A stretch of 33,644 bases of DNA from positions 1-33,644 of the forward strand of contig SFOJ01000009.1 in assembly GCA_004552445.1 (NCBI GenBank), read 5' to 3'. The notes beneath the pieces were generated by a model. The model was given only the letters and a program-made list of their open reading frames with translations, was not told the DNA's origin and did not search any database. Below, in pieces: positions 16,785-23,660 of the stretch. Source of the stretch: Mollicutes bacterium. GTDB taxonomy: Bacteria > Bacillota_I > Bacilli_A > RF39 > UBA660. Each line of letters begins with the position of its first letter. Within the stretch, counting starts at the first letter, position 1. The position numbers and the translations under genes are program-made.

Positions 16785-18538
16785 TGAAAGAAATAAAAAA
16801 CGATGAAAGATTAAATATGTTAAATCATAGCTGTGCTCATCTTTTAGCACATGCAGTAAAGCATATCTACCCACAAGCAAAATTTTGGGTAGGACCAGTT
16901 ATTGATGAAGGGTTCTATTATGATATAGATTTAGGAGACATATCATTAACTGAAGAAGATTTACCACAAATTGAAAAAGAAATGAAAAAGATTTCCAAAG
17001 ATAATAAGCTAATTAAAAGAATAGAATTATCTAAAGATGAAGCACTTGAAATGTTCAAAGATGATCCATATAAAGTAGATTTAATTAGTAGAATGGATGA
17101 GCATGAACAAGTAATATCTGCATACAAACAAGAAGACTTTATAGATTTATGTAGAGGACCACATGTAAGTTCAACTAAAGAAATTAAATACTTTAAATTA
17201 TTAAAAGTAAGTGGAGCTTATTGGAAAGGTGACTCTAAAAATAAAATGCTTCAAAGAGTATATGGTGTATGCTTTGATAATGAAGAAGATTTAAAAGAAT
17301 ATATTGAATACTTAGAAGATTGTAAAAACAGAGACCATAGAAAAATAGGTAAGGAAATGGAATTATTTATGTCTGATGACTTAGTTGGTCGTGGACTTCC
17401 TATGTACTTACCAAACGGATATATTATTTGGCAAGAATTAGAAGATTATATTAAAGCAAAAGAAAAAAAACTAGGTTATCTTCACGTACTAACACCATGT
17501 GTTGGAACTGTAAACTTATATAAAACATCAGGACACTGGGATCATTATAAAGAAAATATGTTTCCAGCTATGCAAGTAGACGAAGAAACATTTGTATTAA
17601 GACCAATGAACTGCCCACATCATATGATGATTTATTCAAACAAATTACATTCTTATAAAGATTTACCAATCAGAATAGGTGAAATTGCACACGATTTTAG
17701 ATATGAAGCTTCAGGAGCGGTAAAAGGTATTGAAAGAGGAAGACACTTTTGTCAAAACGATGCTCATCTATTCGTAACTCCAGAACAAATTAAATCAGAA
17801 TTTAAGAATGTTGTAGACTTAATATTTGATGTTTATAAAGACTTTAACATTACTGACTATAGATGTGTTTTATCACTAAGAGATCCAGAAGATAAAGAAA
17901 AATATCATCCAGATGATGAAATGTGGAATAAAGCAGAAAACGAACTACGTGAAGTATTAAATGATCTTGGAATTGAATACACAGAAGAAATAGGTGAGGC
18001 AGCATTCTATGGTCCAAAATTAGATGTTAATGTACGTCCAGCAGTAGGAAATGAATATACATTATCTACTTGTCAATTAGATTTCTGCTTACCAGCTAAA
18101 TTTGATTTAAAATATGTAGATAAAAATGGAGAAAAGAAAACTCCAGTAGTACTTCATAGAGCAATATTAGGTTCATTAGATAGATTTATGGCATACATCT
18201 TAGAAGAAACTAAAGGAGCACTTCCATTATGGCTTGCTCCAGAACAAGTAAATATTATTCCAGTTAATATGGAATATCATCTAGACTATTCAAAGAAAAT
18301 ATTTGATATATTAAATAATGAAAATATTAGAGTTAAATTAGATGATAGAGACGAAAAACTAAATTACAAAATGAGAGAAAGTGTTCTTTCAAAAGTTCCA
18401 TATACTTTAATACTAGGAGATAAAGAAAGAGATTCAGAAACTATAAGTTATCGTCTTCGTGGATCTAATGAAACACATACATTAAAAATAAATGAATTTA
18501 TAGAAAAAATACATAATGAAATAAATAATAAAGAGTAG
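16784..18538 (+). CDS. thrS: Threonine--tRNA ligase lacking the N-terminal TGS domain
   Basis: The 584-residue enzyme charges tRNA-Thr. The editing domain is present (HSCAHLLAHAV; CRGPHV). So are the class II catalytic core, with zinc ligands in RPMNCPHH, RHFCQNDAHLF and VVLHRAILGSLDRF, motif 2 IAHDFRYEASGAVKGIERGRH, and the C-terminal anticodon domain (LILGDKERDSETISYRLRG). B. subtilis ThrS is about 643 residues. This protein starts at MKEIKNDERLNMLNHSCAH, so the roughly 60-residue TGS domain that normally precedes the editing domain is missing. The upstream frame is occupied by the preceding gene and no TGS-like sequence is seen. It is regulated by the T-box. Its stop codon lies inside the terminator stem. 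Confidence 0.95.
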   Translation: MKEIKNDERLNMLNHSCAHLLAHAVKHIYPQAKFWVGPVIDEGFYYDIDLGDISLTEEDLPQIEKEMKKISKDNKLIKRIELSKDEALEMFKDDPYKVDLISRMDEHEQVISAYKQEDFIDLCRGPHVSSTKEIKYFKLLKVSGAYWKGDSKNKMLQRVYGVCFDNEEDLKEYIEYLEDCKNRDHRKIGKEMELFMSDDLVGRGLPMYLPNGYIIWQELEDYIKAKEKKLGYLHVLTPCVGTVNLYKTSGHWDHYKENMFPAMQVDEETFVLRPMNCPHHMMIYSNKLHSYKDLPIRIGEIAHDFRYEASGAVKGIERGRHFCQNDAHLFVTPEQIKSEFKNVVDLIFDVYKDFNITDYRCVLSLRDPEDKEKYHPDDEMWNKAENELREVLNDLGIEYTEEIGEAAFYGPKLDVNVRPAVGNEYTLSTCQLDFCLPAKFDLKYVDKNGEKKTPVVLHRAILGSLDRFMAYILEETKGALPLWLAPEQVNIIPVNMEYHLDYSKKIFDILNNENIRVKLDDRDEKLNYKMRESVLSKVPYTLILGDKERDSETISYRLRGSNETHTLKINEFIEKIHNEINNKE

Positions 18539-18551
18539 AAATACTCTTTAT
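18527..18551 (+). terminator. thrS terminator, identical to the one at 19218
   Basis: AAAGAGTA pairs with TACTCTTT around a short GAAA loop, then TTTAT. The thrS stop codon is within the left arm. The same 23 bases recur at 19218-19240. Confidence 0.75.
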
Positions 18552-18591
18552 TTAATATATTTTTCTCAACATACTTATAGGAGGATATAAA

Positions 18592-19212
18592 ATGATTAAA
18601 ATTAAAAAAATTAGTCTATACTTACTGATAAGTTTAATGCTATTCACTTTGACTGGTTGTGATAGTGAAGAAACAAACAGTATACATAACAACTCCAATG
18701 AAGAGATAATAAATGAAGTCGAAGAAACAAAATTTAATCTAGACGACCATCCAACTATGAAAGTGCATGTCAACGAAATAACGAGTCTTCTTAAAGAAGC
18801 AGGTATTGAAGGTAAAATTGAGCACGAACTCAATACTTATGAAGACGTTGGCACAAAGCAAGATCAAATTAACATTATTTTTAATAATAAATATGATATA
18901 TACATAACTTTTGATGATAATCAAAATGTTGATATGTTTAGTTTTAAAGAAGATAGTGAAAATAATTATCCATCAAAAGAATTTTCAAATGCACTTTTAA
19001 GAATCGTTAATTATTCTGAATTCAATTTTTCCGAAAAAGACATTGAAAAAATAATTGATACATGCACTAAAACATTAACAACAGGGCTTACCGATTCAAC
19101 ATCTTATAATATCATTGAAGTTAGTGATTACATTGTGATGTTTACGTATACAATAAATAGTTATGGTTCTGCATCATTTAGAATTATAAAAAAAGAAACT
19201 CAACCAAACTAA
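18592..19212 (+). CDS. Lipoprotein of unknown function
   Basis: The 206-residue protein begins MIKIKKISLYLLISLMLFTLTGCDS, a type II signal peptide with lipobox LTGC, so it is lipid-anchored outside the membrane after cleavage before Cys. An Asn/Glu-rich linker follows, then a compact domain of about 150 residues with alternating strand-like segments (QINIIFNNKYDIYITFDD; YIVMFTYTINSYGSASFRII). No family is recognised. An AGGAGG site precedes the ATG, but no clear promoter lies in the short gap after thrS. The gene is bracketed by two identical terminators. Confidence 0.8.
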   Translation: MIKIKKISLYLLISLMLFTLTGCDSEETNSIHNNSNEEIINEVEETKFNLDDHPTMKVHVNEITSLLKEAGIEGKIEHELNTYEDVGTKQDQINIIFNNKYDIYITFDDNQNVDMFSFKEDSENNYPSKEFSNALLRIVNYSEFNFSEKDIEKIIDTCTKTLTTGLTDSTSYNIIEVSDYIVMFTYTINSYGSASFRIIKKETQPN

Positions 19213-19217
19213 TCAAA

Positions 19218-19243
19218 AATAAAGAGTAGAAATACTCTTTTTT
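19218..19243 (+). terminator. Lipoprotein gene terminator, copy of the thrS terminator
   Basis: The same hairpin as at 18527-18549 (AAAGAGTA/TACTCTTT) is followed here by a longer T-run, 5 bases after the stop codon. Confidence 0.8.
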
Positions 19244-19273
19244 AAATTATTTAAATTTAAATTATTTAAATTT
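19244..19273. repeat. Two tandem copies of a 15-bp AT-only repeat
   Basis: AAATTATTTAAATTT occurs twice without a gap (19244-19258 and 19259-19273), downstream of a terminator. In such an AT-rich genome it may simply be low-complexity sequence. The rest of the 19244-19396 gap shows no gene. Confidence 0.6.
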
Positions 19274-19396
19274 AATAACAGAATATTAATATATAAATTA
19301 ATAAAATAACATACTTTTTAAGTCATATAAGAGACAAAAAAATTAAAAACGAATAACTAATCACAAATCACTAAAATCCTCTAAAATAACTTTTAT

Positions 19397-19425
19397 TTGA
19401 CTTTTTTGAAAAAATATGCTATAAT
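19397..19425 (+). promoter_or_regulatory. Strong vegetative promoter with extended -10
   Basis: TTGACT (19397-19402) and TATAAT (19420-19425) are 17 bases apart, with TGC directly before the -10 box. It is followed by ATCATTAAGGGGGG (19436-19449), also found downstream of the promoter at 15346. Confidence 0.85.
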
Positions 19426-19454
19426 CTATATACAAATCATTAAGGGGGGTTTTG

Positions 19455-19886
19455 ATGATTATGAAAGGTAGATTTATTTTAGATTATTTGGATGAAAATA
19501 ACTTCAAGAAATTAGAAAGAAGTTTAAAAAAATACAATATGGTTGCTTATAAGAAATTAATGTTTGATTTTTATCCTAAATTAAGAAGCGGTGAATTTGT
19601 TGGAGAATTAGTTTCAATTAATAAACATGAACAAACTGAAACTTATGATTTAAGATTACCAACTGACTCATTATTTGTAAAAGTATATGGTGAAGTTAAA
19701 TTAAATTATACTGTATATAAAAATAATAATATAGTTATGTTAAATAATTTAGAACCAAAAGATATATTATTAGATGGTCATAAATCAGAATTAACTGCTT
19801 ATAAAGGAATAATGATTTCTAAAGCAAACGCACAAAAAGAAATGTTCAAAATCGATTTATTATGTAGATTAGAAGGAAGAGAATAA
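19455..19886 (+). CDS. Unknown soluble protein, likely highly expressed
   Basis: The protein has 143 residues from ATG 19455, 5 bases after the AAGGGGGG site; TTG 19452 and ATG 19461 are alternatives. It has no signal or membrane segment. The N-terminus is helical and basic (NNFKKLERSLKKYNMVAYKKLM), and the remainder looks beta-rich (YDLRLPTDSLFVKVYGEVKLNYTVYKN shape), ending FKIDLLCRLEGRE. No family is recognised. The strong promoter, strong ribosome-binding site and dedicated terminator mark it as a single, well-expressed gene. Confidence 0.75.
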   Translation: MIMKGRFILDYLDENNFKKLERSLKKYNMVAYKKLMFDFYPKLRSGEFVGELVSINKHEQTETYDLRLPTDSLFVKVYGEVKLNYTVYKNNNIVMLNNLEPKDILLDGHKSELTAYKGIMISKANAQKEMFKIDLLCRLEGRE

Positions 19887-19897
19887 TCCTTCTTTTT
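19871..19897 (+). terminator. Terminator overlapping the end of the gene at 19455
   Basis: AGAAGGA pairs with TCCTTCT across a loop that contains the stop codon, followed by T6. Its right flank faces the convergent murC. Confidence 0.75.
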
Positions 19898-19915
19898 TAT
19901 TTATAAAAAAAATAA

Positions 19916-21220
19916 CTATTTACTAGCTATTTCTTTATATTTGTTTTCAAGAACATAAATATCTTTACTACTCATAAATAGAAGTACAGCATTAGTATCT
20001 TTATATGGAAGTAACTTATCTATTTCTTCAAGTGAAATATATTCACCATTTTTAAGATCTTTTATTATATCCATACAGGATACACCATCATATCCAAGTT
20101 CTTTTCTATCTTCACCAATATCAAGAACAAATGCTTTATCAGCAAGATTTAATGCATCAGCAAATTCTTTATGAAAGTATTGAACTCTTGATCTAGTGTG
20201 TGCTTTAAATAGGGCAACTATCTCTCTATCAGGATATTTCTTACGTGCAGCTTCTATAGTAACTTTAACCTCAGTTGGATGATGAGCATAATCATCAATC
20301 AAAATATTATTTCTAAATTTTTCTTCAATAAATCTTCTTTTAGCATGTTTAATTTTACTTACTTGATTTTTAACCACGTCTTTAGGTAGATTTTCAAGAT
20401 AACATACAGTAATTACACCAAGAACATTTAATAATAAATGATCTCCAACAAAAGGGAAGATATATGTATCATATAATTTACCTTTAATGTAAACATCTGC
20501 TTTAGTAGTTTCTTCATCATGAGTAATATTTTTTACAACTACATCATTATTTTCGTCAAATCCATAATAATATACAGGTTTATCAGTTTTTACTTTTCTA
20601 TTATTAACATCATCACCACACATTATAACAGCTTTACGTGTCTTACTTACAAATTCAGTAAATGCATCCATTACATCATTTAAATCTTTATAATAATCTG
20701 TATGATCTAGTTCTATATTAGTTACAATAGTGTAATATGGATTATAAGCTAAGAAATGTCTTTTATATTCGCAAGCTTCAAGAGCAAAATAATCATTTCC
20801 TTTTTTAGCATATCCAGTTCCATCTCCAATTAGGTAGTTTACACCAAATGGTTCTAAAACTGTTTTCATCATAGTAGTTGTAGTAGTCTTGCCATGACAG
20901 CCACATACAGCAACTAACTTATTATCATTAGTTATTTCGGCTATCATTTCTTGATATGTAAATATTTTAAGACCAAGCTCATGCGCTTTTTTAACTTCTG
21001 GATGTTCATCATTAAAAGCATTGCCTTGAACAATAATCATATCTTTAGTAATCATATCAGGATTGAATTCATGAAAAGGTATTCCTTTCTCAATAAGACC
21101 AGCTTCAGTAAAGAAATGATCTGGTTTATCACTACCTGTAACTTTATATCCTAAATCATGCATTATTTGAGCAAGAGAACTCATACCGCTTCCTTTAATT
21201 CCTATAAAATAATAAATCAT
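19916..21220 (-). CDS. murC: UDP-N-acetylmuramate--L-alanine ligase
   Basis: MurC adds L-Ala to UDP-MurNAc, the first amino-acid step of peptidoglycan precursor synthesis. The 434-residue protein has the N-terminal Rossmann motif GIKGSGMSSLAQIMHDLGY, ATP loop CGCHGKTTTTTMM, central NIELDHTDYY, and DDYAHHPTEVKVTIEA of the C-terminal domain. Length and motifs are normal for MurC. The ATG follows an AGGTGAT site. It appears to have its own promoter, because the tRNA transcript upstream ends at 21297-21321. The palindrome AAAGTATAATACTTT (21262-21276) in the gap may be regulatory. Confidence 0.95.
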   Translation of the reverse strand: MIYYFIGIKGSGMSSLAQIMHDLGYKVTGSDKPDHFFTEAGLIEKGIPFHEFNPDMITKDMIIVQGNAFNDEHPEVKKAHELGLKIFTYQEMIAEITNDNKLVAVCGCHGKTTTTTMMKTVLEPFGVNYLIGDGTGYAKKGNDYFALEACEYKRHFLAYNPYYTIVTNIELDHTDYYKDLNDVMDAFTEFVSKTRKAVIMCGDDVNNRKVKTDKPVYYYGFDENNDVVVKNITHDEETTKADVYIKGKLYDTYIFPFVGDHLLLNVLGVITVCYLENLPKDVVKNQVSKIKHAKRRFIEEKFRNNILIDDYAHHPTEVKVTIEAARKKYPDREIVALFKAHTRSRVQYFHKEFADALNLADKAFVLDIGEDRKELGYDGVSCMDIIKDLKNGEYISLEEIDKLLPYKDTNAVLLFMSSKDIYVLENKYKEIASK

Positions 21221-21296
21221 TTAAATCACCTACATTAAATTATACTATAATTAATAATAAAAAAGTATAATACTTTACATACTTTACACAACATAA

Positions 21297-21321
21297 AAAG
21301 AGAAATATCATATTTCTCTTT
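21297..21321 (-). terminator. Terminator of the tRNA-Ile2/tRNA-Leu transcript
   Basis: AAAGAGAAATAT pairs perfectly with ATATTTCTCTTT around one base. On the minus strand it is followed by more T. It lies 17 bases beyond the 3' end of tRNA-Leu. Confidence 0.85.
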
Positions 21322-21337
21322 ATTAGCAATTAAAAAA

Positions 21338-21422
21338 TGGTGCAGGTGAAGGGACTTGAACCCCCATGGATTGCTCCGCTAGATCCTAAGTCTAGTGCGT
21401 CTGCCAATTTCGCCACACCTGC
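21338..21422 (-). tRNA. tRNA-Leu (anticodon TAG)
   Basis: Read on the minus strand, GCAGGTG pairs with CACCTGC followed by A and an encoded CCA. The anticodon stem CTAGA/TCTAG encloses loop CTTAGGA (anticodon TAG). It has the long variable arm of a class II tRNA and the T-loop GGTTCAAGTCC. At 85 bases with CCA it is a normal tRNA-Leu, reading CUN codons. It is the second gene of a two-tRNA transcript. Confidence 0.95.
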
Positions 21423-21430
21423 ATCATTAG

Positions 21431-21507
21431 TGGTGGACCTCGTAGGACTCGAACCTACAACCGCCCGGTTATGAGCCGGATGCTCTAACCAATTGAGCTA
21501 GAGGTCC
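21431..21507 (-). tRNA. tRNA with CAT anticodon, probably tRNA-Ile2 (lysidine) rather than Met
   Basis: Read on the minus strand, acceptor GGACCTC pairs with GAGGTCC, then A and encoded CCA. The anticodon loop is CTCATAA (anticodon CAT). It could be elongator Met or Ile2, whose C34 is changed to lysidine by TilS. C4-G69 and C5-G68 pairs, which TilS recognises, are present, and the sequence resembles Bacillus Ile2 tRNAs beginning GGACCTTTAGCTCA. Assignment to Ile2 is therefore favoured. tilS itself is not in the window. Confidence 0.92.
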
Positions 21508-21518
21508 ACGACTACTTA

Positions 21519-21547
21519 ATAATAGCATAAAAGAAATTCAATTTCAA
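21519..21547 (-). promoter_or_regulatory. Promoter of the tRNA pair
   Basis: On the minus strand TTGAAA and TATTAT are 17 bases apart, with TGC (extended -10) immediately before the -10 box. It lies 11 bases before the first tRNA. Confidence 0.75.
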
Positions 21548-21627
21548 CAATTTTTTTTAAAAAATAGTTTAAAATTTTATTATTTGTGTTATATTATATA
21601 TATAAATAACATAAAGAGAGGTATTTT

Positions 21628-22875
21628 ATGATAATTCTTAACTACAAAAATCAATTATATAAATATTTTTTGTACATATCAGTAGTATTAGTATCACTCT
21701 TCATAATAGTAAACGTTTTTTATAAAGAACCAGTAAAAAATCTAAAAGAAGTAAAAACATCGATAATAACTTATAAAGATGAAATAACAGAAGTAAACGT
21801 AGAATACCCAAGATTTAAAGATGATAAAATAAATAAACTAATAACAGATATAATTTATGATTATGTAAAAGAATTTAAAAAATTTGATACAATTAAAAAA
21901 TCATTAATAATGGATTATAAATTGTATTATTTTGATAATTATGTAAATATAACATTTAATATTGAAAATACATTAGAAAAAGCAAAAAATAAAAATATAT
22001 TATTAAATTTAAAGAGCAAAGAACTATCATATATATCTAATGTATATGATAAAGAATATTTAGAAAATGAAATAAATGAAATAGTTTATTATAAATATCA
22101 AACAGATGTATATGAAAAAATAAAAGAGTGTAATATAAATAATAATACATATATAATAGATGAAAATAAAATAGAAGTTTATTTTAATAATATTAAATTT
22201 GAAAATCTAGATTACATTCCATATATAACAATACCTTTAACAGAAGAAACTTTTGATGAAGAAGATGTGCAAGATGAAAATAAAAAATATATAGCATTTA
22301 CTTTTGATGATGGACCAAGTAAATATACAAAAGAATTATTAAAAACCCTAGAATTAAATGAATCAACCGCAACATTCTTTATGTTAGGAAATAGAATGAA
22401 ATATAACGAAGAAATCGTAAAAGAAGTATACAAATCATCATCAGAAGTTGCATCACATACATATTCTCATAAAAATCTTAATAAATTAAGTAAAGATGAT
22501 ATATTAAAAGAAATAAACTCTACATCTATAATATTTAATGAAATAACTAATGATAATATTAAATATATAAGACCACCATATGGTAACTATAATGATACTG
22601 TAAAATCAACAAATTATCCAATAGTATTATGGAATATAGATCCAAAAGATTGGTTGGTTAAAGATAGTAAAAAAGTATATAATTCAGTTTTAAAGCATGC
22701 ATGTGACGGATGTATAGTATTAATGCATGACTTATATCCAACAACAATAGAAGCAGTAAAAATGTTAATACCAAAGCTAAATAGCATGGGTTATGAAATA
22801 GTAAGCATATCAGATTTATTAAAATATAAAAATTATAACTTAAAAAATGGAGAAATTATTAGAAAAATAAAATAA
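21628..22875 (+). CDS. Membrane-anchored polysaccharide deacetylase (PdaC-like)
   Basis: The 415-residue protein has an N-terminal anchor (FLYISVVLVSLFIIVNVFY), an extracellular domain (about 45-215) resembling the DUF4163/DUF3298 region of PdaC/RsiV proteins, and a C-terminal NodB deacetylase domain. The NodB motifs are TFDDGPS (metal-binding D227-D228), HTYSH, RPPYG, DPKDW and LMHD. All metal and catalytic residues appear present. The likely substrate is N-acetylglucosamine or N-acetylmuramic acid of peptidoglycan, a modification that often affects lysozyme sensitivity. A GAGAGG site precedes the ATG. It stands alone between a tRNA pair and tRNA-Lys. Confidence 0.88.
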   Translation: MIILNYKNQLYKYFLYISVVLVSLFIIVNVFYKEPVKNLKEVKTSIITYKDEITEVNVEYPRFKDDKINKLITDIIYDYVKEFKKFDTIKKSLIMDYKLYYFDNYVNITFNIENTLEKAKNKNILLNLKSKELSYISNVYDKEYLENEINEIVYYKYQTDVYEKIKECNINNNTYIIDENKIEVYFNNIKFENLDYIPYITIPLTEETFDEEDVQDENKKYIAFTFDDGPSKYTKELLKTLELNESTATFFMLGNRMKYNEEIVKEVYKSSSEVASHTYSHKNLNKLSKDDILKEINSTSIIFNEITNDNIKYIRPPYGNYNDTVKSTNYPIVLWNIDPKDWLVKDSKKVYNSVLKHACDGCIVLMHDLYPTTIEAVKMLIPKLNSMGYEIVSISDLLKYKNYNLKNGEIIRKIK

Positions 22876-22880
22876 AAGTA

Positions 22881-22909
22881 TTTCATTTTTAAAAATAGTA
22901 TGCTATAAT
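22881..22909 (+). promoter_or_regulatory. Extended -10 promoter of tRNA-Lys
   Basis: TGCTATAAT (22901-22909) is an ideal extended -10 box. The -35 is weak (TTTCAT, 17 bases upstream). The leader before the tRNA holds an imperfect hairpin, GTTGAGCCA (22917-22925) with TGGTCAAC (22948-22955). Confidence 0.6.
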
Positions 22910-22959
22910 GAATAACGTTGAGCCAGAAGATTAATTTATTAATTTGATGGTCAACACTT

Positions 22960-23035
22960 GGACCGCTAGCTCAGCTGGTAGAGCAATCGACTCTTAATCG
23001 ATGGGTCTAGGGTTCGAATCCCTAGCGGTCCACCA
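22960..23035 (+). tRNA. tRNA-Lys (anticodon CTT)
   Basis: GGACCGC pairs with GCGGTCC, followed by A and encoded CCA. The anticodon loop CTCTTAA within stem ATCGA/TCGAT gives anticodon CTT, reading AAG. The T-arm GGGTTCGAATCC is canonical. At 76 bases it is complete. A hairpin terminator follows at 23046. Confidence 0.96.
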
Positions 23036-23045
23036 TTTAGAATAT

Positions 23046-23069
23046 AACCTGTTATACAGGTTTTTATTT
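23046..23069 (+). terminator. tRNA-Lys terminator
   Basis: AACCTG pairs with CAGGTT around a 5-base loop, followed by TTTATTTT. Confidence 0.75.
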
Positions 23070-23105
23070 TGCTAAAAATATAGTATAATTAAAATGGTGA
23101 AAAAT

Positions 23106-23339
23106 ATGATTTATATATGTATATCTTTATTCTTATTAGCATTAACATTAATATTACTTAAAAAAATAAAGAAAAGTAAAAAGAAAATAATACTAATAAT
23201 AGTATTATCAGCTCTAACAATTCTATTTGGAATATTAGGATTCATTAAAGAAAATAAAAGTGAAGACTGCTGTGAATGTAGAGATTGCAAAAATTGTGAT
23301 ATATGTTGTAGCTGCAAGTATCCATATTACTATAAATGA
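23106..23339 (+). CDS. Small membrane protein with a cysteine-rich tail
   Basis: This 77-residue protein has two membrane segments (ICISLFLLALTLILL and IILIIVLSALTILFGILGFI) separated by a run of Lys. The C-terminus packs eight cysteines into 17 residues (CC, ECRDCKNCDICCSC pattern) and ends YPYYYK. The spacing suggests metal binding or disulfides, and no known family fits. The ATG at 23106 is favoured because a TATAAT at 23084-23089 predicts transcription from about 23096. An ATG at 23094 would need a leaderless start slightly upstream of that. Expression is supported by the -10 box but the ribosome-binding site is weak. Confidence 0.6.
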   Translation: MIYICISLFLLALTLILLKKIKKSKKKIILIIVLSALTILFGILGFIKENKSEDCCECRDCKNCDICCSCKYPYYYK

Positions 23340-23393
23340 TAAATATAATTTATGTTTTTCAAGAATACAAATATAATATATTGGAGGAACAAA

Positions 23394-23468
23394 ATGATAC
23401 TTAAAAAAATACATAAAAAAAGCAAAGATATAATTAATAATATAAAAAATAAAATAAAAGAAGGATAA
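23394..23468 (+). CDS. 24-residue cationic amphipathic peptide
   Basis: A TTGGAGG site 7 bases before the ATG, a TATAAT box at 23372-23377 and a hairpin terminator at the stop codon frame this tiny gene precisely, which argues that it is real. The peptide starts MILKKIHKKSKD and ends NKIKEG. It has 9 Lys and one His against two acidic residues, and Ile/Leu at about every third to fourth position, as in an amphipathic helix. There is no signal peptide. Such peptides occur as phenol-soluble-modulin-like toxins, leaderless bacteriocins or type I toxins, but no family can be assigned. Confidence 0.6.
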   Translation: MILKKIHKKSKDIINNIKNKIKEG

Positions 23469-23481
23469 AACCTTCTTTTTT
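23457..23481. terminator. Shared terminator of the 24-residue peptide gene and the DUF4044-like gene
   Basis: AAAGAAGG pairs with CCTTCTTT around a 6-base loop that includes the stop of the peptide gene, with T5 on the plus side and an A-rich left flank. It serves both convergent genes. Confidence 0.75.
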
Positions 23482-23593
23482 AGCTAAATAAAGCAGATAT
23501 TACGATAGAAAATAAACTACCTACCATAACTAAAAGCATAATCCATGCTACGATCTTTTTTCCAAGTCCTTTATTACTTTTTTTCTTTGCCAT
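23480..23593 (-). CDS. DUF4044-like 37-residue membrane protein
   Basis: This 37-residue product has a basic N-terminus (MAKKKSNKGLGKK) and one membrane helix (IVAWIMLLVMVGSLFSIVISAL). The architecture and the WIMLLVMVGS stretch resemble the short DUF4044 proteins of Bacilli, whose function is unknown. A GAGG site precedes the ATG on the minus strand, and a TATAAT-like box lies in the gap it shares with the divergent spoIIM. It is convergent with the 24-residue peptide gene and shares its terminator. Confidence 0.65.
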   Translation of the reverse strand: MAKKKSNKGLGKKIVAWIMLLVMVGSLFSIVISALFS

Positions 23594-23649
23594 AATTAAA
23601 TACCTCATTAAAATTATAATATAAAAGTAATAAAAAATAAAGAATTAAA

Positions 23650-23655
23650 TATAAT
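23650..23655 (+). promoter_or_regulatory. -10 box immediately upstream of spoIIM
   Basis: TATAAT ends 5 bases before the ATG at 23661. No Shine-Dalgarno is visible, so the mRNA may be leaderless. The -35 region is poor. A second TATAAT at 23615-23620 would give a short leader, also without a ribosome-binding site. Confidence 0.4.
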
Positions 23656-23660
23656 TTATT

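Noticed and set aside
21262..21276. The palindrome AAAGTATAATACTTT upstream of murC as a terminator or operator.
   Set aside because: It has no T-run on either strand, and short palindromes made only of such bases are expected by chance here. It is mentioned only as a possibility under murC.
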